A DNA stretch of 7,958 nt from Firmicutes bacterium UBA4916 (GTDB taxonomy: Bacteria; Bacillota; Clostridia; Tissierellales; Tepidimicrobiaceae), in assembly GCA_002398845.1 (NCBI GenBank), contig DHBY01000076.1, positions 4,479-12,436 on the forward strand, given 5' to 3'. The notes below the pieces were generated by a model that saw only the letters and a list, made by a program, of their open reading frames with translations, was not told the DNA's origin and ran no database searches. A program made the position numbers and the translations under genes. The stretch's first letter is position 1. Every line of letters begins with the position of its first letter. Below, piece by piece: positions 1 through 7,018 of the stretch.

Positions 1-2
1 TA

Positions 3-809
3 TTTGGATTTATGCTGCTTTCCGTATGTATGTACCAGATGTCACCTTGGTATGCTCAAAGAATGTTCTCAGCTAAAGATGAAAAAACAGCTACAAAAGC
101 TATGGCTTGGTCAACAGTAGGGGTAGTTGTACTATATGCATTACTTATACTTACCGCTGCATTTTCACGAATCCAGTGGTCTAACCTAGAAGATCCAGAT
201 ATGGGACTAATTCATGCTATTCTTGATTGGACACCAACTATCGTCAAGGGCTTTATGTTGGCAGTAGTGTATTCAGTAGCCCAATCTACTATGAGTTCCA
301 TTTGGAATACTAATGCAGCCCTTATAACTCAAACTATGTACAAAGGATGGATAAATAAAGAAGCTTCTGAAAAGAAGATGTTTGGCGTTTCTAAGAACGT
401 TACATTGATATTAGCAGTTATCACCATAATCATTTCCTATTTCTTTGTAACTTATGTATTACGAGCTTTAGTATTTGCAGATATTTTCCTAATGGTTCTA
501 ATATTTGCAACCATTGCAGCATTTTATTGGTGGGATGCGGGGAAATGGGCAGCTATGCTTTCTACTATAGCAGGATTAATTTCTGCTGCAGCTCTTACAT
601 TTAGCGGAGTAGGAGAGTTTGTTATGATTTTGAAAACTGTGCCTATAATCCTTATAGTAGGAATAATTGTAGGCTTATTTGAACCAAAACCAACTGGTGA
701 AGCACTTAAGAGAAGGGTAGAGTTTTATGATAAGGTAGGTGCTCCAGTATTTGGTAAGGAGAAATATCTAGAAGCAAAGAAATTAGTAGAGTCAGGAGCA
801 TATAAATAG
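3..809 (+). CDS. Sodium:solute symporter family protein, C-terminal part (5' end outside window)
   Basis: This is a partial gene. The frame is open through the window edge and the first ATG (position 12) lies inside a membrane segment, so the true start is upstream. The visible ~269 residues carry about six hydrophobic segments (counting from that ATG: roughly 33-52, 77-96, 128-150, 153-172, 178-197 and 203-223). Family hallmarks of the sodium:solute symporter (SSF) superfamily are SPWYAQRMFSAKDE just after a helix, the Ser/Thr-rich helix with QSTMSSIWNTNAAL, which aligns with the conserved Na+-binding helix region, and a cytoplasmic tail EPKPTGEALKRRVEFYDKV, typical of this family. It should be an inner-membrane Na+-coupled importer. 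The substrate cannot be read from this part. The amidohydrolase downstream suggests an acylated amino acid or similar organic acid, but that is inference. A hairpin follows the stop codon. Confidence 0.88.
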   Translation, partial: FGFMLLSVCMYQMSPWYAQRMFSAKDEKTATKAMAWSTVGVVVLYALLILTAAFSRIQWSNLEDPDMGLIHAILDWTPTIVKGFMLAVVYSVAQSTMSSIWNTNAALITQTMYKGWINKEASEKKMFGVSKNVTLILAVITIIISYFFVTYVLRALVFADIFLMVLIFATIAAFYWWDAGKWAAMLSTIAGLISAAALTFSGVGEFVMILKTVPIILIVGIIVGLFEPKPTGEALKRRVEFYDKVGAPVFGKEKYLEAKKLVESGAYK

Positions 810-815
810 ATATGA

Positions 816-850
816 ATTGGGCTTAATGGATTTTATCTATTAAGCCCAAT
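816..850 (+). terminator. Perfect 12-bp stem-loop without T-run between symporter and amidohydrolase
   Basis: ATTGGGCTTAAT (816-827) and its exact reverse complement ATTAAGCCCAAT (839-850) are separated by 11 bases. The hairpin begins seven bases after the symporter stop. No T-tract follows on either strand, so it is not a canonical intrinsic terminator. It could be a weak terminator, or an mRNA-stabilising or processing hairpin that sets different levels of symporter and downstream mRNA. The structure is seen directly; its role is inferred. Confidence 0.6.
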
Positions 851-888
851 GGAAAGCTCTATGGATAACTTCTTGGAGGTAACAGGAT

Positions 889-2094
889 ATGGAAGAAATA
901 AAATTTAGGAATGATGCAGTGAATATGCACGATGAATTGGTTGAAATAAGGAGAAGCTTACACAGGATACCAGAAGTTGGTTTTAGGGAGTACGAAACCA
1001 GTAAATTTATTCAAAAGTATTTAAGGGAAGAGTTAAACATTCCATTTAAAGGCGGATTGGCAGGTGGAACGGGAATAGTTGCTATACTCGAAGGGGACTA
1101 TCCAGGACCCACTATAGCGGTAAGAACGGATATAGATGCTTTACCCATTGAGGAGCAGACAGGCCTATCTTTTTCTTCTAGGAATCAAGGGTATATGCAT
1201 GCTTGCGGACATGATGGACATATGGCTATCGCTCTTGGTACAGCGAAGCTACTTAAAAAGTATTTATCCCAATTAAAGGGAAATGTAAAATTTATATTTC
1301 AACCAGCTGAGGAATTAAGCTTAGGGGCTAAAAAGATGATAGATGATGGTGCACTACAGGGTCCAAAAGTAGATGCTATATTTGGATTTCATATTTGGCC
1401 CGAATTTGAAAAGAATAAAATAGGAATAAAAGATGGGGCAATAATGTCAGCAGGGGACAAATTTGATATTGAAATAATTGGAAAGGGAAGTCATGGTGCA
1501 GAGCCTTATAAGGCAATTGATCCAGTGGTAGTTAGTGCAGAGGTAATATCAGCTATTCAGACAATAGTAAGTAGGGAAGTAGATCTGTTGAGAAACGCCG
1601 CAGTTGTATCAGTAGGGACTTTGGAAAGCGGTACTGCTTTTAATATAATACCTGAAAAAGTGAGGTTAAGTGGAACTATTAGATCCACAGATAGGGAAGT
1701 GCAAAAACTAATTCCTCAATCCATAGAAAGGATTACAAATGGAATCTGTAGTGCACATAATGCAAAGTTCTCGTTTACGCATACAAACTTGTTCCCTCTC
1801 ACAGTAAATGATGAACATATTGCAAAAATTTCCTATAAGGAGTTAAAAGAATCCCTAGGAGAAAAGAAAGTAGAATGGTTAAAGTATCCGGGAATGGCTA
1901 GTGAAGATTTTTCTGAGTATTTATCGTTAGTGCCAGGAATGTACTTTTTTATTGGGGCAAAGGAAAAGGGAAGAAATGTGGATTTACACAGTCCTGATTA
2001 CTACTTTGATGAAAGTTTATTATCCTTAGGTGTAGAATCACTTAGTACTTTAGTTTATAAATTTCTACAAAAAGACCTTTTAAAGAAGGAATAA
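889..2094 (+). CDS. M20 family metallo-amidohydrolase (hippurate / N-acyl-amino acid hydrolase type)
   Basis: This 401-residue protein has the usual length for M20D-type amidohydrolases, which hydrolyse the amide bond of N-acyl amino acids or related conjugates using a two-metal centre. Visible motifs are RTDIDALPIEE (79-89), the metal-site signature MHACGHDGH (103-111; Cys106 and His108), QPAEE (138-142; general base Glu141 and metal ligand Glu142), His168 in FGFHIWP, GSHGAEP (200-206) in the dimerisation/lid domain, and the C-terminal ligand His367 in DLHSPDYYF. All expected catalytic residues are present. There is no signal peptide, so it should be cytosolic. The start has GGAGGT at 875-880, eight bases upstream. 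It follows a transporter and heads a tight group of metabolic genes, which suggests it processes the imported compound. The exact substrate (aromatic versus aliphatic acyl group, amino acid) is not determinable. Confidence 0.92.
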   Translation: MEEIKFRNDAVNMHDELVEIRRSLHRIPEVGFREYETSKFIQKYLREELNIPFKGGLAGGTGIVAILEGDYPGPTIAVRTDIDALPIEEQTGLSFSSRNQGYMHACGHDGHMAIALGTAKLLKKYLSQLKGNVKFIFQPAEELSLGAKKMIDDGALQGPKVDAIFGFHIWPEFEKNKIGIKDGAIMSAGDKFDIEIIGKGSHGAEPYKAIDPVVVSAEVISAIQTIVSREVDLLRNAAVVSVGTLESGTAFNIIPEKVRLSGTIRSTDREVQKLIPQSIERITNGICSAHNAKFSFTHTNLFPLTVNDEHIAKISYKELKESLGEKKVEWLKYPGMASEDFSEYLSLVPGMYFFIGAKEKGRNVDLHSPDYYFDESLLSLGVESLSTLVYKFLQKDLLKKE

Positions 2095-2135
2095 GTCGGA
2101 AAATATAGAATATTAACATATAGGAGGTATTATTT

Positions 2136-3164
2136 ATGACAGAAAAAACTTTAAGTAAAGCCCAAATTTATATGGAGGCTGGAAAAAAAGGGGCAGAATG
2201 GTTATGCAGTAGGCAAGAAAAGGATGGCTCTATAGGGAAACCTTTTGGAGCAGCAGGAATGTATAAAACTGTTTGGGCATTGGTTTCAACAGGGCACATT
2301 GTAGAGGTAGGTAGACTATTGGATTGGGCAAAGAAAAATATAATGACCGAGCCAGGTGAGTTTCACTTTAAAAATGAAAATGATTTCGATAAAACCCAAT
2401 TCTTGTACAGAAACTGCTTTATTTTAATGGGGGCATATAAGATGGGGAGATTTGACATTTGTAGTGAAAAGGCTATTGAACAAGTATTAAGACACCAAGA
2501 TGAATCAGGTGGATTTTATGCATATTTAGGTGATAAGAAGGAAAAGAATCCAATCAATCTTCTATTTACTGTAGTAGGCGGTTGGACATCCCTTTACTTT
2601 GGAAAAATTGACGAAGCAATAAAAACAGGAGACTTTATAATTGATAAGGTATTAAAACCACAACCAGAGTTTAATAAAAGATACTATGTAAATTGGGATC
2701 CTAAGACTGGGAAACTAGTTACTGAATTTTTGCCAGAAGATGAAATTGCAAATTGCATAAATGCAGAAAAACCAATTGGTCCATTTTATTATTCCGGAGC
2801 AGTTGCAGGATTTTTAACTGAACTATTTGAAAGGACTGGCGAGGAAAGATTCTTAGAAGGTGCCAAGAAATCTATATCCTTCTCATATAATACAATACCT
2901 GAATCTTATCACTGGCCATCTAAATGTAAAGAAGGATGGGGTGCAGCAATTCTATATAGGCAAACTAAAGATCCTAAACATCGTGAAATAGCAGAAAAAG
3001 TTGGGGATATTACATTTATGGAAGCACAACTTGAAGATGGAAGCTTTAGGGATTTTCTATATCCATTAAAGGAAGATGGCAGTGGAGTAATATTGTCATC
3101 AATTGAAATAACATCCGAATTTTCATTTGAGTTAACAGAAATAGCTAGAGGTTTAACAGAATAA
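2136..3164 (+). CDS. Alpha/alpha-toroid protein, prenyltransferase/terpene cyclase-like fold, function unknown
   Basis: This 342-residue soluble protein has no signal peptide. AGGAGGT at 2122-2128 gives 7-base spacing to the ATG. It contains repeated QW-like motifs at regular positions in helical repeats: QEKDGSIG (27-34), QDESGGFYAY (121-130) and QLEDGSF (298-304). Between them are helices rich in aromatic and small residues, such as FYYSGAVAGFLTELFERTGEERFLEGA. This is the pattern of the six-hairpin alpha/alpha toroid shared by terpene cyclases, protein prenyltransferase beta subunits and some sugar epimerases or glycosidases. I see no DXDD motif of class II cyclases and no obvious prenyltransferase zinc site, so a cyclase or prenyltransferase name would overstate the case. 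It lies 41 bases after the amidohydrolase and 20 bases before AOR, so it is probably co-expressed. Possible roles include binding or modifying the pathway substrate, or acting as an accessory factor. An epimerase or lyase is an alternative. Confidence 0.72.
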   Translation: MTEKTLSKAQIYMEAGKKGAEWLCSRQEKDGSIGKPFGAAGMYKTVWALVSTGHIVEVGRLLDWAKKNIMTEPGEFHFKNENDFDKTQFLYRNCFILMGAYKMGRFDICSEKAIEQVLRHQDESGGFYAYLGDKKEKNPINLLFTVVGGWTSLYFGKIDEAIKTGDFIIDKVLKPQPEFNKRYYVNWDPKTGKLVTEFLPEDEIANCINAEKPIGPFYYSGAVAGFLTELFERTGEERFLEGAKKSISFSYNTIPESYHWPSKCKEGWGAAILYRQTKDPKHREIAEKVGDITFMEAQLEDGSFRDFLYPLKEDGSGVILSSIEITSEFSFELTEIARGLTE

Positions 3165-3184
3165 AAAATTAAAGGGGTGAAAGT

Positions 3185-5077
3185 ATGGTTTTCCCAAATG
3201 CAAAAATACTTGATGTGGATTTAACAAGTGGGAAAATTGAGAAAAGGGTTATACCAGGAGAGATATATAGACTGTATCCTGGAGGCTCATCTTTAGGTTT
3301 ATATATTTTATTAAATGAGATGGATCCAAAGGTAGAGCCCTTATCTCCTGATAATATTTTAGTACTTTCTGTATCTCCTTTGGTTGGGTTTCCAATTAGT
3401 GGTGCAAATAGGATGACTTGCACCACTAAAAGTCCTTTAACCAATGCTGTTGGAGATAGTCAGGCAGGAGGATTTTTTCCATCATATCTAAAAGGAAATG
3501 GATGGGATGGCTTAGTATTTCGTGGAAAGTCCCAAAAACCTGTATACCTATATATAGATGGAGAAAATGCTGAATTAAAAGATGGCTTAAATGTATGGGG
3601 AAAGGTAACTGGAGAAGCAGAAGAAATTATTAGAGATGAACTAGGGGAGGATAGGATTGATATAGCTCAAATTGGGCCTGGTGGAGAAAACCTAGTTAAG
3701 TATGCTTGTATTATTAATATGTGTAATAGGGCCAATGGAAGAAATGGTACTGGAGCAGTTATGGGCTCTAAAAATTTAAAGGCTATTGCAGTTAAGAAAA
3801 AACTAGGTAGGCGGCCAGTAGATAAAGAAGGATTTAAGGTTTTGGCAGGAAGTATGAAAGAAAGACTAGCTACAAATGAATCTTTACTGGCTTTAGGAAA
3901 ACATGGGACAGATGTAGGACTAGAAGATTTTAGTGAGGAAGGATTTTTACCTACCAAAAACTGGTCTACTGGTTGGTTCCCGGAGGGAGCAAATAATATT
4001 ACTGGGGTCACTATGACTAAAACAATATTAAAGGAAAATGATACTTGTTATGCTTGTGCTGTAAGATGCAAAAGAGTCGTTGAAGTACCAGGGAAGGTAG
4101 ATCCTTTATATGGTGGACCAGAGTACGAGACTTGCGGTGCTCTTGGTTCTTACTGTGGGATTACCAATTTAGAAACAGTAGCATTAGGAAATCAACTGTG
4201 TAATATGTATGGTTTAGACACTATTTCTACTGGTGCTACTATTGCTTTTGCTATGGAATGTTTTGAAAAGGGATTTATCAATAAATCTGATACAGATGGA
4301 TTAGATTTAGGATTTGGCAATGATGAAGTAATGCCTATTATTATAGAAAAGATAGCTAAAAGGGAAGGTATAGGAGATTTACTTGCAGAGGGAAGCTACA
4401 GGGTAGCCAAAGAAATAGGCGGGGAAGCCCATAAATATAGTATTTCAGTAAAAGGCCAAGAACTACCAGCTCACATGCCAGAGATGAAACCTTCTGTTGG
4501 CGTTATATACGCAGTAAATCCTTTTGGGGCGGATCATCAGTCTTCTGAACATGATCCAATTCTTGCAATGCCGGCTGATAGTGAAGAAAGAATTAACCTA
4601 AGTCACCTTGGGGTTTGGAAAGGATACGATGATATTGGGGAGCTAGATGATGAGAAAGTGAGGTTTGCATTTAATACTCAATGTTTCTTTTCATTGATGG
4701 ATATACTTTGCTTATGCCAATTTGTATGGGGGCCTTCGTGGGAAGCCTATGGGCCAAAGGATGTAGTGGAGTTTGCTAAGGTAGCCATTGGATGGGATAC
4801 ATCTATTTATGAGTTGATGCTCATTGGAGAGAGAAGAATAAATATGATGAGATATTTCAATGCTAAAGCTGGATTTGATAAAAACGATGATTATCTTCCA
4901 GAAAGGCTATTTGAACCCTTTGAAGATGGTCCATCGAAGGGAATAGCAATGGATAAAGAAAAGTTTCACGAAGCTCTGATTACCTACTATAGCATAGCAG
5001 GTTGGAATTTGGAAACAGGTAATCCTACAGTAGGAACTTTAAAGAAACTTTCTTTAGGATGGTTATTAGGAGAGTGA
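3185..5077 (+). CDS. aor: Aldehyde:ferredoxin oxidoreductase (tungsten-pterin AOR family)
   Basis: This 630-residue full-length member of the AOR family oxidises aldehydes to carboxylic acids with water (or the reverse), passing electrons to ferredoxin. It acts in the cytosol, with a bis-pterin tungsten centre and one [4Fe-4S] cluster. Cluster ligands are visible in DTCYACAVRC (Cys288, Cys291, Cys295) and in DILCLC, where Cys511 lies five residues after Asp506 as in the family's D-X4-C motif. The active-site region GGPEYET has Glu313, and GADHQSSEHD has His451. The N-terminal domain holds the pterin-binding segment around ISGANRMTCTTKSPL and DSQAGGFFPSYLKG. GNGWDGLVFRGKS and NRANGRNGTGAVMGSKNLKA are also family signatures. 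AGGGGTGA at 3173-3180 supports the ATG. It lies 20 bases after the toroid gene and just before a MoaD-like gene, the arrangement expected for a dedicated cofactor-maturation partner. The specific aldehyde is unknown. Confidence 0.95.
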   Translation: MVFPNAKILDVDLTSGKIEKRVIPGEIYRLYPGGSSLGLYILLNEMDPKVEPLSPDNILVLSVSPLVGFPISGANRMTCTTKSPLTNAVGDSQAGGFFPSYLKGNGWDGLVFRGKSQKPVYLYIDGENAELKDGLNVWGKVTGEAEEIIRDELGEDRIDIAQIGPGGENLVKYACIINMCNRANGRNGTGAVMGSKNLKAIAVKKKLGRRPVDKEGFKVLAGSMKERLATNESLLALGKHGTDVGLEDFSEEGFLPTKNWSTGWFPEGANNITGVTMTKTILKENDTCYACAVRCKRVVEVPGKVDPLYGGPEYETCGALGSYCGITNLETVALGNQLCNMYGLDTISTGATIAFAMECFEKGFINKSDTDGLDLGFGNDEVMPIIIEKIAKREGIGDLLAEGSYRVAKEIGGEAHKYSISVKGQELPAHMPEMKPSVGVIYAVNPFGADHQSSEHDPILAMPADSEERINLSHLGVWKGYDDIGELDDEKVRFAFNTQCFFSLMDILCLCQFVWGPSWEAYGPKDVVEFAKVAIGWDTSIYELMLIGERRINMMRYFNAKAGFDKNDDYLPERLFEPFEDGPSKGIAMDKEKFHEALITYYSIAGWNLETGNPTVGTLKKLSLGWLLGE

Positions 5078-5098
5078 AATTGGCTATGGGGTGAGAAA

Positions 5099-5290
5099 GT
5101 GATTGTAAATGGAAAGAAAAAAGAATTTTCATCGGGAATTACTATTTATGAACTCATTGAAAGTATGGGCTTACCAAAAAATATTGTAACAGTAAGGGTT
5201 AATGGGGAGAAAATACCTAAGGAAGATTATGATAGAAAACTTTATGAGAATAGTAATGTAGAAGTGTTTAGTTTTATTGGTGGGGGTTAA
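5099..5290 (+). CDS. MoaD/ThiS-family small sulfur-carrier protein, AOR-linked
   Basis: This 63-residue protein has the beta-grasp layout of MoaD/ThiS and ends in SFIGGG, the C-terminal Gly-Gly that is adenylated and converted to a thiocarboxylate for sulfur transfer. Conserved features are the N-terminal strand MIVNGKKKEF, the TIYELIESMGLP helix, TVRVNGEKIPKEDY and VEVFSFIGGG. The start is GTG at 5099, with GGGGTG (5088-5093) five bases upstream, the same style of ribosome binding site as the AOR and aldehyde dehydrogenase genes. It follows AOR by 21 bases. ThiS itself (thiazole synthesis) is possible by sequence, but no thiamine genes are nearby. Adjacency to a tungsten enzyme favours donation of the dithiolene sulfur of the pyranopterin cofactor, which is inference from established MoaD chemistry. 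Confidence 0.88.
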   Translation: MIVNGKKKEFSSGITIYELIESMGLPKNIVTVRVNGEKIPKEDYDRKLYENSNVEVFSFIGGG

Positions 5291-5301
5291 AAAACAGTAA
5301 C

Positions 5302-5378
5302 TATCCATGCCCAAAAAATAAAAAATATCCATGCCCGGCACTAACTTATTGTCAGGTATGTAGTGCTGGGTATGGATA
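5302..5378 (+). repeat. Duplicated 11-mer and long imperfect hairpin in convergent intergenic region
   Basis: TATCCATGCCC occurs at 5302-5312 and again at 5326-5336, separated by an A-rich 13-mer. The second copy is the left arm of an 18-bp inverted repeat, 5326-5343 with 5361-5378 and a 17-base loop. The two non-Watson-Crick positions are G opposite T when read on the + strand, so the + strand RNA can pair fully with two G-U wobbles, while the - strand RNA would have A-C mismatches. The first copy could compete for the same right arm. It could be part of the 3' end of the AOR operon mRNA or a small dispersed repeat; the sequence alone does not decide. Confidence 0.6.
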
Positions 5379-5381
5379 CAA

Positions 5382-5407
5382 AAAATAGCTGGATGTCCAG
5401 CTATTTT
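5382..5407. terminator. Bidirectional intrinsic terminator between AOR operon and aldehyde dehydrogenase
   Basis: AAAATAGCTGGA (5382-5393) is the exact reverse complement of TCCAGCTATTTT (5396-5407), with a two-base centre, giving a tight stem. On the + strand the stem is followed by TTTT. On the - strand it runs into a tract of six T (complement of 5380-5385 region). The stop codon of the aldehyde dehydrogenase (5401-5403) is inside the stem. It should end transcription of both convergent units. Confidence 0.85.
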
Positions 5408-6756
5408 AAAAACTTCTTTACAGTATTTATTTTATCTTTATATGGTGGATATCTAAAATTTGGGTCAAATGCATTACTTCTTTTTAAAATACTTTTATAA
5501 TGGGTGAAAGTATCAAAACTTTGCTTGCCATGATAGCTGCCCATTCCACTATTTCCTACACCTCCAAAGGGTAAACAGGGACTTGAAAGGTGCATTATGG
5601 TATCATTTATACATCCACCTCCATAGGAGGTATTTTTAATTACCTTTTCTATTTTTTCATTGTCTGTTGAGAAAAAATAAAGAGCCAATGGTTTAGGATG
5701 AGAATTAACTATTTTTATAGCTTCATCTAAATCCTCATATTTTAAAATAGGGAAAATAGGACCAAAGATTTCTTCTCCCATTATAGGGCTGTCCCAAGTC
5801 ACTTCATCTATAAGAGTAGGAGAGATAAAAAAAGCTTCTTTATCATATTCTCCGCCATAAATTATATTTCCACTATTAATTAATCCTAACAATCTATTAA
5901 ACTGTTTTTCATTTATAATTTTTATATATTCAGGATTATCTTTTTGATTTTTCCCATAAAACTCTTCGATGTATTTAATAATATTTTTTATTAACACCTC
6001 TTTTATACTTTTGTGGACTAATAAGTAGTCTGGTGCAACACAGGTTTGACCTGAATTTAAAAACTTTCCCCATACTATCCTTTTGGCAAACAAATCCATA
6101 TCTCCATCTTTATCTACTATACAAGGACTTTTTCCTCCTAACTCTAAGGTGATAGGGGTCAAGTGCTTTGCAGCTTTTTCCATAACTAATTTTCCCACGG
6201 GGACACTACCAGTATAAAAAATATAGTCGAATTTTTCATCCAATAGAGCCTTACTTCCTTCTCCCGTAGCTGCAAATATATATTCACTATTGAAATTAGA
6301 GTTTATTAGTTCTTCTAATACTTTGCTTGTATAGCGTGAGGTACTGGAAGGCTTTATTATGGATGTGTTTCCTGCAGCTATGCTGCCTATAAGTGGTGTG
6401 ATGGATAGCTGGAATGGATAATTCCATGGAGAGATGATAAATGTATTTCCATAGGGTTCTGGATGTATATAACTTTTGGCTTTAAATTCAGTCATTGGAG
6501 TTTTAACTTTTTTAGGTTTAGCCCACTTTTTCAAGTTTTTAGTTGTGTATGTTATTTCACTTAGTGATATTCCTATTTCTGTGGAGTAAGATTCAAATTC
6601 AGATTTATTTAAGTCTTTTTTCAATCCTTCCATAATATATTTTTCATTTTTTAATATTATATCTTTTAATTTATTTAAATTTGCCATTCTAAAATCTAAT
6701 TTTTTGGTAATACCAGAACTATAAAAGTCCCTTTGTTTGTTTAAAATAGAATTCAT
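5401..6756 (-). CDS. NAD(P)-dependent aldehyde dehydrogenase, class 3-like
   Basis: This 451-residue protein has the length typical of the shorter class 3 aldehyde dehydrogenases, which lack the N-terminal extension of other classes. It oxidises aldehydes to acids in the cytosol with NAD+ or NADP+. Visible residues are Asn112 in SPWNYPF (oxyanion hole), YTGSVPVGK (181-189, cofactor loop), Glu205 in LELGGKSP (general base), the nucleophile Cys239 in NSGQTCVAPDY, the EEIFGPIFPI cofactor-ribose motif, and a C-terminal PFGGVGNSGMGSYHGK segment. All catalytic residues are present. The ATG at 6754-6756 is preceded by GGGGTGAAC on the - strand (complement of about 6761-6769). It is convergent with the AOR operon and shares a terminator with it, so it is a separate transcription unit, though both act on aldehydes. 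Substrate chain length is unknown. Confidence 0.94.
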   Translation of the reverse strand: MNSILNKQRDFYSSGITKKLDFRMANLNKLKDIILKNEKYIMEGLKKDLNKSEFESYSTEIGISLSEITYTTKNLKKWAKPKKVKTPMTEFKAKSYIHPEPYGNTFIISPWNYPFQLSITPLIGSIAAGNTSIIKPSSTSRYTSKVLEELINSNFNSEYIFAATGEGSKALLDEKFDYIFYTGSVPVGKLVMEKAAKHLTPITLELGGKSPCIVDKDGDMDLFAKRIVWGKFLNSGQTCVAPDYLLVHKSIKEVLIKNIIKYIEEFYGKNQKDNPEYIKIINEKQFNRLLGLINSGNIIYGGEYDKEAFFISPTLIDEVTWDSPIMGEEIFGPIFPILKYEDLDEAIKIVNSHPKPLALYFFSTDNEKIEKVIKNTSYGGGCINDTIMHLSSPCLPFGGVGNSGMGSYHGKQSFDTFTHYKSILKRSNAFDPNFRYPPYKDKINTVKKFLK

Positions 6757-6970
6757 ATTTGTTCACCCCTTTAAAAATGTACCGCATATATCTAATATAC
6801 CCATGAAAAATATATTAAACTTATAAAATGCAAAAGGGATAGCCTAAGATATACCCATGTAGTGCAACTGTAATATAGACTCGACTAAAGCGGACAATTT
6901 TTTAATAATGTTTATGCTATTATAATATTAAGTGTTATTATATTTTAAAATAAAGAGGGAGGGGTATATA
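6757..6970. other. Divergent intergenic region with two copies of an 11-mer
   Basis: This AT-rich spacer carries the 5' regions of the aldehyde dehydrogenase (leftward) and of the lipoprotein unit (rightward). ATATACCCATG occurs at 6795-6805 and 6849-6859, 54 bases apart and in the same orientation, which is close to five helical turns and compatible with an operator pair. I cannot find a convincing -35/-10 pair for the leftward gene: TTGCAT (complement of 6828-6833) lacks a well-spaced -10 box. The segment TAGACTCGACTAAAGCGGACA (about 6875-6896) is less AT-rich than its surroundings and might be an old insertion-element end, but only one end is seen. Confidence 0.4.
6921..6926 (+). promoter_or_regulatory. 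Candidate -10 box for the lipoprotein unit
   Basis: A perfect TATAAT lies 45 bases before the GTG at 6971 and 85 bases before the lipoprotein ATG at 7011. The upstream -35 is poor (a T-run around 6898-6903 at 17-base spacing, no TTGACA), so this is a composition-prone match in AT-rich DNA. Orientation and distance fit. Confidence 0.35.
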
Positions 6971-7018
6971 GTGAAACTTTTTAAAAAAATGGACTATATG
7001 GAATTTAGATATGATTAA
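6971..7018 (+). CDS. 15-codon leader ORF overlapping the lipoprotein start
   Basis: A GTG at 6971 follows a very strong ribosome binding site, GAGGGAGGGGT (6955-6965), with five bases of spacing. It encodes MKLFKKMDYMEFRYD and stops at TAA 7016-7018, overlapping the lipoprotein ATG (7011) by eight bases in another frame. The lipoprotein ATG itself has only a weak GGA upstream. The good ribosome binding site therefore belongs to the short frame, and the lipoprotein may be translated by coupling (termination-reinitiation). The alternative is that the short frame is the worn remnant of a longer N-terminus after a one-base indel. I do not recognise the peptide. Confidence 0.45.
   Translation: MKLFKKMDYMEFRYD

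Noticed and set aside
2136..3164. Naming the toroid gene squalene-hopene cyclase or prenyltransferase
   Set aside because: It is about half the length of squalene-hopene cyclases, and the DXDD catalytic motif and a recognisable zinc site are missing.
3169..3444. Open reading frame antisense to the start of the AOR gene
   Set aside because: It lies fully opposite a strongly supported AOR coding region, has no recognisable motif, and its product reads as reverse-strand noise.
3667..4011. Open reading frame antisense to the middle of the AOR gene
   Set aside because: It overlaps conserved AOR sequence, its Pro/Leu/Ser-rich product shows no domain, and nothing suggests a separate transcription unit.
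6826..6850. Possible sigma-54 promoter for the aldehyde dehydrogenase (GG...TTGC on the - strand)
   Set aside because: The GG-to-GC spacing is 11 bases instead of the required 10, and the rest of the -24 element does not match.
6875..6896. TAGACTCGACTAAAGCGGACA as an insertion-sequence end
   Set aside because: Composition differs from the flanks, but no inverted partner, target duplication or transposase fragment is visible, so it is only mentioned in the spacer description.
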